Source of the DNA: Hymenobacter busanensis
Lineage (GTDB): Bacteria > Bacteroidota > Bacteroidia > Cytophagales > Hymenobacteraceae
NCBI RefSeq assembly: GCF_008727865.1
Contig: NZ_VTWU01000001.1
Location: 496,001 to 560,000, forward strand
Direction: 5' to 3'
DNA: 64,000 bases
The notes beneath the pieces were generated by a model. The model was given only the letters and a program-made list of their open reading frames with translations. It was not told the DNA's origin and did not search any database. A program made the position numbers and the translations under genes. This document shows positions 1 to 8,913 of the stretch, piece after piece; within the stretch, counting starts at the first letter, position 1; each line of letters begins with the position of its first letter.

Positions 1-2
1 TT

Positions 3-662
3 GCCTACCGCGCTTTCGGCGGCGGCCCGGCCGTGGTAATCCACGAAGACTCCAAAGACGAAACCGCCTTCGGACAAGCCTACAAAACCGCCTACGAAGC
101 CCTCGGCGGCAAGGTGCTGGCCCTGCGCCGCGTCGATTCGGAAGTGCCCGACGCCATAGCATCGGCCTTTGGCGGCTACGACGTGAAAAGCGCCGGCCAC
201 GTGGTAGTGGCCTCCGACAGCAAGAAAGCCGGCCCCGCCACCCTCAATGCCCTGAGTGCCCAGGGCCTGCGCGTGCCGTTGCTGACTTTCGCCTCGTGGC
301 TGGAAAACTCCAGCGTCAGCCTCGGCCAGCTCGATCAACGGGAAGTGTTTTTCATTCATCCCAAGTACCTCGACGCGACTTTGCCGGGCGTGCGCCGCTT
401 CCGGCAGCTTTACACCCAGCAGCAGAACATTCCGCCGTCGGTGTTTGCCTTCACCGGCTTCGAGCTGCTGTATTACTTCGGCACGCAGCTGCACCAGAAC
501 GGCCCAGCGTTTCAGCAGGCCTTGGCCAACTCCGGGCCGGTGTCGGGCATGGTGTTCCAGGGCATCGGCTACCCCAACCAGGCCCACGACAACCAGTACG
601 TGCCCATCACCAAGCTGGAGCGCCTTGAAATTGAGGTGCAAAACCCGGTGGGCATGCGGTAG
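3..662 (+). CDS. Periplasmic amino-acid-type ABC substrate-binding protein-like (3' part)
   Basis: The frame is open from the first bases of the window, so this is the C-terminal 219 codons of a longer gene; the true start lies upstream. The residues fit the second lobe of a type I periplasmic binding fold (Peripla_BP_6, LivK-like): alternating beta/alpha segments, VVVASDSKK-type strand ends, and a late GFELLYYFGTQL helix. In Cytophagales this fold is often attached to N-terminal LysM repeats in a cell-wall-associated protein rather than being part of a real ABC transporter; the LysM part, if present, is outside the window. No transporter genes are adjacent. The family fold is fairly clear; ligand and role are unknown. 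Confidence 0.6.
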   Translation, partial: AYRAFGGGPAVVIHEDSKDETAFGQAYKTAYEALGGKVLALRRVDSEVPDAIASAFGGYDVKSAGHVVVASDSKKAGPATLNALSAQGLRVPLLTFASWLENSSVSLGQLDQREVFFIHPKYLDATLPGVRRFRQLYTQQQNIPPSVFAFTGFELLYYFGTQLHQNGPAFQQALANSGPVSGMVFQGIGYPNQAHDNQYVPITKLERLEIEVQNPVGMR

Positions 663-663
663 A

Positions 664-868
664 CCACGGGTTCGAGCGGATTCAACGGATTTCGCGGATT
701 TTGTGGACGATTACCGAGCCGAAGCCCCGAGGCTTCGGATTTTTTCGTAGTAGGCGCCGCAGTGTGGTCAGCAGAAGCATAAAAGCAAACAGCCCGACCG
801 CAAGGCCGGGCTGTTTTGTCAGGGTGACAATCTTCCACAAAATCCACGGAATCCGCTCGAATCCGTGG
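664..868. repeat. Long inverted repeat around a shared terminator
   Basis: The left arm (664-707) and right arm (834-868) are imperfect reverse complements sharing a CGAGCGGATT...GGATTTTGTGGA core. Each arm is built of degenerate ATCCG/CGGATT units. Together they flank the hairpin at 790-813. The right arm resembles a second copy at 7758-7805 in the same orientation and the same position relative to a minus-strand stop codon, so this looks like a dispersed extragenic element. Confidence 0.7.
790..819. terminator. Intrinsic terminator between convergent genes
   Basis: Seven pairs CAGCCCG/CGGGCTG, one mismatch, two further GC pairs and a GCAA loop, followed by TTTTG on the plus strand. A mixed T/G/C run (TTTGCTTTT) follows on the minus strand. 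It sits between the binding-protein gene and guaA, so it could stop both. Confidence 0.7.
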
Positions 869-871
869 TCC

Positions 872-2404
872 TTATTCCCACTCAATCGTTGCGGGCGGCT
901 TCGACGAAATGTCGTACACCACGCGGTTGATGCCGCGCACCTGATTGATGATTTTGTTCGATACGTCAGCCAGAAAGTCGTAGGGCAGGTGGGCCCAGTC
1001 GGCCGTCATGCCGTCCACGCTCGTTACGGCGCGCAGGGCTACCACCCGCTCGTAGGTGCGTTCGTCGCCCATCACGCCCACGCTTTGCACGGGCAGCAGC
1101 ATGGCGCCGGCTTGCCACACCTTGCTGTAGAGGCCGGTTTGGTGCAGCGCATCAATAAACACGGCATCGGCGCGCTGGAGCAGGTCTACTTTCTCGGGCG
1201 TGATGTCGCCCAGAATGCGGATGCCCAGGCCGGGGCCGGGGAAGGGGTGGCGGTGCAGGATGTTGTGCGGCAGACCCAGGGTTTCGCCCACTTCGCGCAC
1301 TTCGTCTTTGAACAACATGCGCAGCGGCTCCACCACCTGCAGCTTCATGTGCTCGGGCAGGCCGCCCACGTTGTGGTGGCTCTTGATGGTGACGGCCGGA
1401 CCCTTCACCGACACCGACTCGATGACGTCGGGGTAGATGGTGCCTTGCGCCAGCCACCGGGCGCCTTCCACCTTGTGGGCTTCGCGGTCGAACACCTCGA
1501 TGAAGGTGCGGCCGATGGCCTTGCGCTTCTGCTCAGGGTCGGTGAGGCCGGCCAGGGCAGTGTAGAATTCCTGGGCGGCATCCACGCCGGTCACGTTCAG
1601 GCCGAGGCCTTGGTAGGAGTGGAGCACGCTCGCAAATTCCTCCTTGCGCAGCAGGCCGTTGTTGACGAAAATGCCGTGCAGCCGCGGCCCAATGGCGCGG
1701 TGCAGCAGCAGCGCCGCCACCGAGGAGTCGACGCCGCCCGACAGACCCAGAATGACCTGGTCCGTCTCGCCAATGGTGCGCTGCAGGCTGGCCACCATTG
1801 AATCGACGAAGTGCTCCGGCGTCCACGACTGGTCGCACTGGCAGATGTCGACCACAAAGTTGCGCAGCAGCTGCTTGCCTTGGGTGGAGTGCGTCACTTC
1901 GGGGTGAAACTGAATGCCGTAGGTGGGTTGCCCGGCAATGTGGTATGCTGCTACCTCGACTTCGGGCGTGCTGGCAATGATGTCGAAGCCTGCGGGCAGC
2001 GCCTTAATCGTGTCGCCGTGCGACATCCACACCTGCGAGTCGAGGCTCAGGCCCTGCATCAGCGGCGACTCGGTGTTGATGTGGTGCAGGCGGGCCCGGC
2101 CGTACTCGCGGATGGTGGCCGGCAGCACCTCGCCGCCGCCTTGCTGGGCCAGCAGCTGCGCCCCGTAGCACACGCCCAGCACCGGCACGCGGCCCAGGTA
2201 CTGCGAGAGGTCGGGGTTGGGCGCTTCCGGGTCGCGCACCGAACAGGGGGAGCCCGAAAGCACGACGCCCCGGATATCCTCAGTGAGGTCCGGGGCGTGG
2301 TTATACGGGTGGATTTCGCAGAAGACGTTCAGCTCGCGGATGCGCCGCGCAATGAGCTGGGTGTACTGCGACCCAAAATCTAGAATGAGAATCTGTTGAG
2401 GCAT
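872..2404 (-). CDS. guaA: GMP synthase (glutamine-hydrolysing)
   Basis: Converts XMP, glutamine and ATP to GMP, the last step of de novo guanine nucleotide synthesis, in the cytoplasm. The 510-residue length is normal. The N-terminal class I glutamine amidotransferase domain has the nucleophile Cys79 (GVCYG) and His167/Glu169 (FHPEV). The ATP-pyrophosphatase domain has the P-loop SGGVDS at 222-227, and the C-terminal dimerisation domain ends in PPATIEWE. The frame extends upstream, but the ATG at 2404 starts the conserved [13 protein letters not shown] and lies just after a consensus -7 element, so it is preferred; the mRNA may be leaderless. The gene is monocistronic and converges on the upstream binding-protein gene. 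Confidence 0.97.
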   Translation of the reverse strand: MPQQILILDFGSQYTQLIARRIRELNVFCEIHPYNHAPDLTEDIRGVVLSGSPCSVRDPEAPNPDLSQYLGRVPVLGVCYGAQLLAQQGGGEVLPATIREYGRARLHHINTESPLMQGLSLDSQVWMSHGDTIKALPAGFDIIASTPEVEVAAYHIAGQPTYGIQFHPEVTHSTQGKQLLRNFVVDICQCDQSWTPEHFVDSMVASLQRTIGETDQVILGLSGGVDSSVAALLLHRAIGPRLHGIFVNNGLLRKEEFASVLHSYQGLGLNVTGVDAAQEFYTALAGLTDPEQKRKAIGRTFIEVFDREAHKVEGARWLAQGTIYPDVIESVSVKGPAVTIKSHHNVGGLPEHMKLQVVEPLRMLFKDEVREVGETLGLPHNILHRHPFPGPGLGIRILGDITPEKVDLLQRADAVFIDALHQTGLYSKVWQAGAMLLPVQSVGVMGDERTYERVVALRAVTSVDGMTADWAHLPYDFLADVSNKIINQVRGINRVVYDISSKPPATIEWE

Positions 2405-2409
2405 GGCCG

Positions 2410-2436
2410 CAAAGGTAATTGGCGCGAGCGGGTCAA
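2410..2436 (-). promoter_or_regulatory. guaA promoter
   Basis: On the minus strand the sequence reads TTG (2436-2434), 16 bases, then TACCTTTG (2417-2410), which matches the Bacteroidetes -33/-7 consensus. Only five bases separate the -7 element from the guaA ATG at 2404. Confidence 0.65.
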
Positions 2437-2543
2437 CTGCTGCCGACGGGCAATAATTATGTTGCCGGAGCACCGCACGTGGGCCCCGGTGCCGTAGCAA
2501 AAATTACCTGGAAGTGGGTATTTCAGCGGTGAGCAGAAGCGCC

Positions 2544-2551
2544 TAATTTTG
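2544..2551 (+). promoter_or_regulatory. Probable -7 element of the large lipoprotein gene
   Basis: TAATTTTG matches TAnnTTTG. A GTG that would lengthen the downstream frame begins at 2551, inside this element, which argues for the ATG at 2590 as the start. I see no clear TTG at -33. Confidence 0.45.
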
Positions 2552-2589
2552 TGCAGTTTGGCCTGTGCCAAGTTTCACGCTCCACCTGC

Positions 2590-4647
2590 ATGCTTACACC
2601 TCTACCTACTCGCCCGGCCACTTGGTGGCTGATGCTGCCCTTGTTCCTGCTGTTTTTCTTCGCCAGCAGCTGTGAGAAAAAAACCGTGGAGCCCGACGTG
2701 CCCGAAAACACCGGCACCGTGACGCTCAACAAAACCACCGCCGTGCCCGGCGACGTGGTGACGCTGACCTCCACCAACACCTTGGACAACAAGCCCGGCT
2801 GGGAGGTAACCCTGGGAGGGCAAAAGGTGGCGTTGGCCCGGGTTAGCGACACACAAGCTGCCTTTATTGTGCCGGTAGTTTCCAGCGGTGCCAAGAGCCT
2901 CGACCTGGCTGCCCTAGGTTTCAAAAGCACGCTAACGTTAACCATCGGGCAGTACGCCGCTATTCAGGACCCGGCCGCGGTGTTTGCCGATTTTCAGAGC
3001 CGCCTAGCTGTAGCCGTGGCCTACACCGAAGGACTAACGACGGCTAGTACCTATCCGCTGCCGGCCCAAAACCTTGCGGTGCTTAAGAACCTGCAACAAA
3101 GCCTACCGGCTATGTACGCCAACGCGACGGCGGCCCAAAAACTGGAAGTGGCGTACCTGATGCGTCAGATGGCCTTTGCCCAAGTTGATTTCGGGACGCT
3201 TGGCGACAAAGCCACCGCCAACGACGACCCCGCTGACCGGCTCAGCAAAATGGTTTCCCCTTACGCTTTAGCGCGAATAAAGCTGGTTTTTTTCGTTGGG
3301 ACTATGGCCGTGGGCGGCTATGTGGCCAGCCCCTTGGTGATGTTGGTGGGGTCAGTAGGCATGTTGTACCAGCTAAACCAGACGCTGGTGATTCAGCAAG
3401 ACATTCTGAACACGACGGGCATTGCCATGAGCATCAACGACTACAGCAACCGCCCCGCCGAGGGCAACGGCGGCACCTTGAAGCTGTTTAAGGACACTCC
3501 CAAGGGGATTCAAGTAGAGGCCACGTACCGCACTGTGCAAGCCAGCGACGCCCAAGCCGGGCCGGAACTGGCGAAGCAAATACTCAGCGGGGTAGAGGAA
3601 GTCCGCGGTTTTCATACTCGGATAAACGCGGTGCTCTTGCAACTCAAGCAGTGGCTCGCCGGCAGTGCCACCTCCCTGAGCCCGTTCGTGGGAGCCAAAA
3701 CCCAAGGCACTACCAAAACCATGAACATCCCGGCCCGCCGCTTGCAGGTCCGAAACATATTCACCTCGGGCATTACCGTCACAGGAACGGCCCCTGCCAC
3801 CGGAGATGTGCTTACCCTCAAGGCAACCAGCAACACATTCAATGCAGTAACGCCATTCACCTTTGAGCTGGCCTATGATTATCCCACGTTGAGCGTAAGT
3901 GTGAAAAAGACCGTCACGGCGGAGTACAGCCCGGTAATGCCCGGCTATACGGTGGAAGTGTTAAGCTACGACATGATCAACAACGTGGGGCACATTTACG
4001 GGGAAGCTGATCCAGCAACTTTTTCTGTTGAACAAGTGCTGCAGCCCAACGATGCGTTCAAAGCGCCTTCCCAATCGCTCCATTACTACCGTCTGAAATA
4101 CAACGGGCAGTACGTACAGGTCAAGCAACCTACCTTCAATGGGACCACGCCGGGCACGTATAGCACTTTTGCGGTGTCGAGTACAGCCCCGCCCCAAAGC
4201 GCCGATGTGAATGCGGGTAGCTACCTGTTGTCGTTGTATGATGAGACCAACAGCCGGGCTGTGCTATTTCCAGTCAATCTCACCTTCAACAACGAACTCT
4301 ACCGCAAAGTTGTGGGCCGCACTATCCGAACAAGTTTCCCCTCTAATCCCGGCTACTTCACCGAAGTGCGGGTAAAAGCTGACGGCACCCACGATTACTA
4401 TACCAACTCCGCCCTGCGCAACGTGGGAACCTGGAGCATCTCAGCCGGCCGCATGTATTATTCGACCAGATGTGCCAGTGGAGCCAAAGTAAGGCGTAAA
4501 TCATTGGGTTTCATGCGTTTCACCGGGCCTATCGCGGCGCAGGAGTACAGCCCGTTTGAATCTAACGTGATAGAGGTTTATGAGGACGGAACAGTTAACG
4601 GTACGGGAGGCGGCTTCTGTAATTCGGGCCAATCCATTATTCAATAA
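2590..4647 (+). CDS. Large lipoprotein of unknown function
   Basis: 685 residues, not recognised as a named family. The first about 30 residues form a lipoprotein signal: a charged/proline-rich start, a hydrophobic LMLPLFLLFFF core and the lipobox ASSC followed by EKK. Residues about 40-120 look like an Ig/IPT-type beta domain (alternating VTL/TST strands). A hydrophobic stretch around residues 235-270 (FFVGTMAVGGYV, SPLVMLVGSVGML) could be membrane-associated or buried. The C-terminal third is beta-rich and ends with a lipocalin-like GTWSISAGRMYY segment. Start chosen by the lipobox spacing and the promoter position. It stands alone between divergent guaA and ffs. Likely in the outer membrane or periplasm. 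Confidence 0.8.
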   Translation: MLTPLPTRPATWWLMLPLFLLFFFASSCEKKTVEPDVPENTGTVTLNKTTAVPGDVVTLTSTNTLDNKPGWEVTLGGQKVALARVSDTQAAFIVPVVSSGAKSLDLAALGFKSTLTLTIGQYAAIQDPAAVFADFQSRLAVAVAYTEGLTTASTYPLPAQNLAVLKNLQQSLPAMYANATAAQKLEVAYLMRQMAFAQVDFGTLGDKATANDDPADRLSKMVSPYALARIKLVFFVGTMAVGGYVASPLVMLVGSVGMLYQLNQTLVIQQDILNTTGIAMSINDYSNRPAEGNGGTLKLFKDTPKGIQVEATYRTVQASDAQAGPELAKQILSGVEEVRGFHTRINAVLLQLKQWLAGSATSLSPFVGAKTQGTTKTMNIPARRLQVRNIFTSGITVTGTAPATGDVLTLKATSNTFNAVTPFTFELAYDYPTLSVSVKKTVTAEYSPVMPGYTVEVLSYDMINNVGHIYGEADPATFSVEQVLQPNDAFKAPSQSLHYYRLKYNGQYVQVKQPTFNGTTPGTYSTFAVSSTAPPQSADVNAGSYLLSLYDETNSRAVLFPVNLTFNNELYRKVVGRTIRTSFPSNPGYFTEVRVKADGTHDYYTNSALRNVGTWSISAGRMYYSTRCASGAKVRRKSLGFMRFTGPIAAQEYSPFESNVIEVYEDGTVNGTGGGFCNSGQSIIQ

Positions 4648-4731
4648 TAACCGCGGGTTCCGTTTTGGCCCTTGTGCACTGCGCAATAACCCCTTTGTTC
4701 TGGTGTGCAAGGGCCAAAATCAAGAAAAGAC

Positions 4732-4763
4732 TTGCGGCAGTGCGTTTCCCCTGCTTACCTTTG
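4732..4763 (+). promoter_or_regulatory. ffs promoter
   Basis: TTG at 4732-4734, 21 bases, then TACCTTTG at 4756-4763; a full match to the Bacteroidetes consensus. The predicted RNA 5' end (about 4769) is five or six bases further on. Confidence 0.75.
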
Positions 4764-4768
4764 CCCCG

Positions 4769-4862
4769 GCGAATCAGTACGACCAGCTCCCGCTGAACTC
4801 CCCCAGGACCGGAAGGTAGCAAGGGCAGGCGGTAGAGCGGTGCGATACTGGTTCGCTTTTTT
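4769..4862 (+). ncRNA. ffs: Signal recognition particle RNA (4.5S type)
   Basis: A single long hairpin of about 90 nt. The terminal stem GCGAATCAGTA (4769-4779) pairs with TACTGGTTCGC (4846-4856) with one G-U pair. The apex carries the universal SRP signature: CAGGACCGGAAGGTAGCAAGG (about 4804-4824), a GGAA tetraloop with the asymmetric internal loop bound by the Ffh M domain. Eight T residues follow (4857-4864), so the RNA ends at an intrinsic terminator. A consensus promoter lies directly upstream. Its protein partner, ffh, is at 34.7 kb in the same window. Confidence 0.93.
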
Positions 4863-4921
4863 TTGCCCCTGCCCCAAGGCCAATTGCCGCCCGAGGTTCG
4901 TCACCTTCGCCCGCAAACGGT

Positions 4922-4929
4922 TAGCTTTG
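4922..4929 (+). promoter_or_regulatory. Probable -7 element of the transaldolase gene
   Basis: TAGCTTTG, a TAnnTTTG match, 33 bases before the ATG at 4963. The -33 region has only a weak TTC. Confidence 0.45.
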
Positions 4930-4962
4930 GGGCAGTTTTCGTTTCAAGCGTTTCCCATTCGA

Positions 4963-5619
4963 ATGAAGTTTTTCATTGACACCGCCAACCTGAAGGACAT
5001 TCAGGAAGCCGTGGAGCTCGGCGTGCTCGACGGCGTTACCACCAACCCGTCCCTGATGGCCAAAGAAGGCATCAAAGGAACCGATGCGGTGATGGCGCAC
5101 TACCGCCAGATCTGCGAAATCGTGGACGGCGACGTGTCGGCCGAAGTTATTGCCGTGGATTTCGACGGCATGGTGACCGAAGGCGAGGCCCTGGCCGAGC
5201 TGCACCCCAACATTGTGGTGAAAGTGCCCATGACCCGCGACGGCGTGAAGGCCATCAAGTATTTCTCCGAGAAAGGCATCAAAACCAACTGCACGCTGGT
5301 ATTCACCGCCGGGCAGGCCCTGCTGGCCGCCAAAGCCGGCGCTACCTACGTGTCGCCTTTCGTGGGTCGTCTCGACGACATCGGTCACGACGGCGTGCAG
5401 CTCATCGAGCAAATCGTGCAGATTTTCTCCAACTACGGCTACCCCACGCAAGTGCTGGCCGCCTCGGTGCGCCACGTGCCGCACCTCATTCAGTGCGCCG
5501 AAATTGGCGCCGACGTGGTAACGTGCCCGCTGAACGTCATTACCGGCCTGCTCAACCACCCGCTGACCGACAAAGGCCTGGCCCAGTTCCTGGCCGACCA
5601 CAAGAAGGTCAACGCGTAA
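4963..5619 (+). CDS. fsa: Transaldolase / fructose-6-phosphate aldolase-like protein
   Basis: 218 residues, the length of the small TalC/FSA (type 3B) transaldolases. They use a lysine Schiff base to transfer or release a dihydroxyacetone unit in the non-oxidative pentose phosphate branch. The N terminus [13 protein letters not shown] is diagnostic; TNPSL, the Schiff-base lysine at about 87 (VVKVPM) and the phosphate-binding [14 protein letters not shown] are all present. The ATG at 4963 is chosen because upstream residues are not conserved and run back through the ffs RNA. Transaldolase and FSA activities cannot be separated from sequence alone; transaldolase is the usual activity in this clade. 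Confidence 0.92.
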   Translation: MKFFIDTANLKDIQEAVELGVLDGVTTNPSLMAKEGIKGTDAVMAHYRQICEIVDGDVSAEVIAVDFDGMVTEGEALAELHPNIVVKVPMTRDGVKAIKYFSEKGIKTNCTLVFTAGQALLAAKAGATYVSPFVGRLDDIGHDGVQLIEQIVQIFSNYGYPTQVLAASVRHVPHLIQCAEIGADVVTCPLNVITGLLNHPLTDKGLAQFLADHKKVNA

Positions 5620-5624
5620 CTTGT

Positions 5625-5735
5625 TTAATGTGCTGATGTGAGAATGTGCTGATGTGCCAATGCCCGGGAAAGCCTAAACTTTATCCGCGCGTTGCCATTA
5701 GCACATCAGCACATTCTTCCACATTCGCACATTAA
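5625..5735. repeat. Near-perfect inverted repeat made of AATGTGCTGATGTG units
   Basis: The left arm (5625-5662) and right arm (5696-5735) are close reverse complements of about 38-40 bases. Each arm holds two degenerate direct copies of AATGTGCTGATGTG. The 33-base spacer has no recognisable gene. Transcribed, it would fold into a very long hairpin between the transaldolase gene and the next small gene. Confidence 0.75.
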
Positions 5736-5739
5736 CCAG

Positions 5740-5943
5740 ATGTACATCATAAAAGTCAAAGGCAAGGCCAAGATTCCGGACTACATCCAACTCCGCGACA
5801 ACGACTTTGTGCTCATTGCTTATTTCCGCGCCGACCGCCCGCTGAAGGACCTGCACCGTTACGGCCTCGAAGGGAAAGAAACCGAGCTGGCGGCCGTTAT
5901 CGAGCAGTTGGAATTCGGCAAACTGCAGCCGCTGGCTATTTAG
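5740..5943 (+). CDS. Small hypothetical protein, 67 residues
   Basis: I do not recognise a named family. The sequence is globular-looking (MYIIKVKGKAKIPDYIQLRD start, a mixed beta-alpha pattern and a C-terminal helix ELAAVIEQLEFG), soluble, with no signal peptide. The ATG at 5740 is chosen because an upstream ATG at 5692 would put repeat sequence in the coding frame. It lies 121 bases before ftsE on the same strand and could be cotranscribed with it. Confidence 0.6.
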   Translation: MYIIKVKGKAKIPDYIQLRDNDFVLIAYFRADRPLKDLHRYGLEGKETELAAVIEQLEFGKLQPLAI

Positions 5944-6064
5944 GTAGTAGGGGCTTGGGGCATAGCACACGGCGCAGCCCAACCTACTGCCAAGCTTCGA
6001 CGCGCATCAAGCCCGAAAACCTAGTTGCCAAGCTCACACCTCTAAGCTCCTAAGACCTACTCGC

Positions 6065-6771
<707 letters not shown>

Positions 6772-6772
<1 letters not shown>

Positions 6773-7668
6773 TGATGGCCGCCGAGGGCTTGTCGGTGCT
6801 GATTCCGGTGTACAACCGGGATGTGCGCGAGCTGACTCAGCAGCTGGTGGCGCAGCTGCCGGCCTGGCCCGGTTCTGCCGAAATTTGCCTGCTCGACGAC
6901 GGCTCTACTACATACAAAGAGCAAAACCGCCGGCTGGCGCAACTGCCCGGTGTTCGGTACGAAGAACTGCCCCGCAACGTAGGCCGCGCCGCTGTGCGCA
7001 ACCGCCTCGTGGCGCAGGCACAGCAGCCGTGGCTCCTGCTGCTCGACAACGACAGCTACCTACCCGACGACCAGTTCCTGACCCGCTACGCGGCCGCGCG
7101 CAGCCAAGCCAACGTGCTCATCGGCGGCACGTGCTACGATGCCGCGCCGCCCGCCGACCCCGCGCTGTACCTGCGCTGGTACTACGGCCGCCGGCGCGAA
7201 GCCCGCCCCGCCGCCGTGCGCCAGGCCGAGCCCTACGGCCAGATTACCATCAACAACCTGCTCATTCGGGCCGATGTATTCCGCCGGTTCGGCCTCGACG
7301 AAAGCCTGGCGCGCTACGGGCACGAAGACACGAAATTCGGTTGGCGCCTGCGCGAGGCCGCCGTGCCTATCCTGCACCTCAACAACCCCGTGCGTCACGA
7401 CGGCCTGGAGCCAGCCGCGGTGTTCCTCGAAAAGTCACGCGACGCGGTGCGCAACCTGGCCGCGCTCTACCGCGCCGAAGGGCTGGGTGCCGACACCAAG
7501 CTGGTGCAAACGGCCGTGCGGCTGCAACAGCTGGGCTTGGCCCCTGCCGCCCGCTTGGCCTTGCAAGCCGCTGTACCGCAGTTGCGGCGCAACTTGCTTT
7601 CGACCCAACCCCGGCTGCGCGCCTTCGATGCGCTGAAGCTGTACTGGTTACTTGAAGAGTGGCGTTAA
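6772..7668 (+). CDS. Glycosyltransferase family 2
   Basis: 298 residues with a GT-A fold. The LSVLIPVYNRD start and DDGS (42-45) bind the nucleotide sugar, and LLLLDNDSYLPDD at about 88-100 supplies the DxD-like metal site. A later GHEDTKFGWRL (ED motif) is typical of the acceptor/base region. It transfers a sugar to an unknown acceptor in the cytoplasm, probably at the membrane face. Its ATG overlaps the ftsE stop (TAATG), so expression is tied to ftsE. The second ATG at 6775 is an alternative start. The link between ftsE and a GT2 is a location fact; a functional link is inference. Confidence 0.85.
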
Positions 7669-7703
7669 CGACCAAGTAGGTAGGCAGGGGAGGATTTCGG
7701 CTG

Positions 7704-7750
7704 AAAAAAAGAATGGTGCCGCGGCTCAGAGCTGCGGCACCATTCTTTTT
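7704..7750. terminator. Bidirectional intrinsic terminator
   Basis: The arms AAAAAAAGAATGGTGCCGC and GCGGCACCATTCTTTTT pair almost fully around a GCTCAGAGCT apex, with T runs on both strands. It lies between the GT2 gene (plus) and the lipoprotein gene (minus). Confidence 0.85.
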
Positions 7751-7757
7751 AGTCGTT

Positions 7758-7805
7758 CACAAAATCCGTGAAATCCGAGACGATTCGTAGAAATCCGTGG
7801 TCTTA
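7758..7805. repeat. Dispersed ATCCGTG-type repeat in a 3' region
   Basis: CACAAAATCCGTGAAATCC... resembles the right arm at 834-868. In both places the element sits between a terminator hairpin and the stop codon of a minus-strand gene. Confidence 0.6.
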
Positions 7806-8717
7806 GTCGTTGTCGGTATTCTTGACTTCCGACTTCACTTCCTTGTAGCCTTCTTTGGTTTTTTCGCCAACTTTCTTGGCGGCATTGCCAATTTTCTGAC
7901 CCACCGACTTGCCGGCGTCTTTCACGTCGGCAGCCGTGTTGGAAGCGGCGCTTTTCACTTCGGCGCGCTCGTCGCGGGTGCCGGCTTCGGCGTTGGCGGT
8001 GCCGCGCTCTACGGCATCAGCGCCTTCGGCCACGCGGGCCTCCGACTTATCGAACGACTTAAAGGCGGCGTATTTCAGCTTTTCCTTTTGGATTTCGGCC
8101 AGGTCGTTGGCCGGAATGTCGCCTTTCACGCGGTCGTAGGCCTCATCCAGGGCACGCCACTCGGCATTCACGTTGCGCCAGTCGTCGATGTCGTAGCGGT
8201 CCTCGTTCTGCTTCACCATCTTCACGAAGTCCTCGTAGGTCTGGCGGGCGTTGGCGGCGGTGAGAGCCTGCGAAGGCGTGGTGGCGGCGGGTTTGTAGTA
8301 CTTGCCCAGCTTGGCGGGGGCGCCGCTGGCGTCCATGCCGCCCGAGCTGGCACTGCTGCGGTAGGCGGCTTCACGGGCGTCGTAGGCAGTGGTGTAGCGG
8401 GTTTTCAGCTGTTCGTATTCCGCCTTGCGGGCGTCGTCCCAGCTGCTCATGTTGGCTTCGGCGGCGGCCACTTTGGCGTCGTAATCAGCCTTGAGCTGTG
8501 TGGTTTCCTGGTCCCACTCGGCCTGCGTTTTGTTGCCCACGTTCTGGGCGCTGGCCTCGGTGTTGGCCACGAAGGTCTTGAAGTCGGAGTAGGCCGCGTC
8601 GGTGTCGGCAGCGGCTTCCTGACGGTCGGCGCGGTTGCAGCTGGCGGTGGTGAAGGCCATGCCGCCGCCGAGCAGCAGCAGGGCCAGGGCTTGGGTGGTG
8701 AGTGTTTTCTTGAACAT
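7803..8717 (-). CDS. Alanine/lysine/glutamate-rich lipoprotein
   Basis: 304 residues. The start MFKKTLTTQALALLLLGGG leads to the lipobox TASC, so the protein is lipid-anchored, probably at the outer membrane facing the periplasm. The mature part is highly charged and helical, with aromatic-spaced segments (DFVKMVKQNEDRYDIDDW). The last 90 residues are a low-complexity, LEA/YtxH-like amphipathic region (AADVKDAGKSVGQKI, KKVGEKTKEGYKEVKSE). Such regions are often linked to stress or cell-envelope protection, but no function can be assigned. The ATG at 8717 is chosen for the signal; the open frame runs further upstream without support. Confidence 0.75.
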   Translation of the reverse strand: MFKKTLTTQALALLLLGGGMAFTTASCNRADRQEAAADTDAAYSDFKTFVANTEASAQNVGNKTQAEWDQETTQLKADYDAKVAAAEANMSSWDDARKAEYEQLKTRYTTAYDAREAAYRSSASSGGMDASGAPAKLGKYYKPAATTPSQALTAANARQTYEDFVKMVKQNEDRYDIDDWRNVNAEWRALDEAYDRVKGDIPANDLAEIQKEKLKYAAFKSFDKSEARVAEGADAVERGTANAEAGTRDERAEVKSAASNTAADVKDAGKSVGQKIGNAAKKVGEKTKEGYKEVKSEVKNTDND

Positions 8718-8913
8718 GATTCGAGGTGGTTCAGGGATTGGGAAGGATACCCCGCCGCGGCATGGGCGAGGCGTTTGGCCCGATAAACGGACGGTAGACA
8801 TAGCGGGTTGCGAATGTCTGTCGTTATGGTGGCCCGGCCTGGCCCGCGGCCCGCTACACTTTGGCGGCCGCACCGCTGCCGCTGTATCTTTAAGCCGTCT
8901 TTTCGTCTCCGCT

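Noticed and set aside
701-1801. Plus-strand frame of 366 codons over guaA
   Set aside because: Antisense to a certain housekeeping gene, His/Val/Gly-rich composition, no family features.
2551-2589. Earlier GTG start of the large lipoprotein
   Set aside because: It lies inside a promoter-like TAATTTTG and would bury the lipoprotein signal 13 residues from the N terminus. ATG 2590 fits better.
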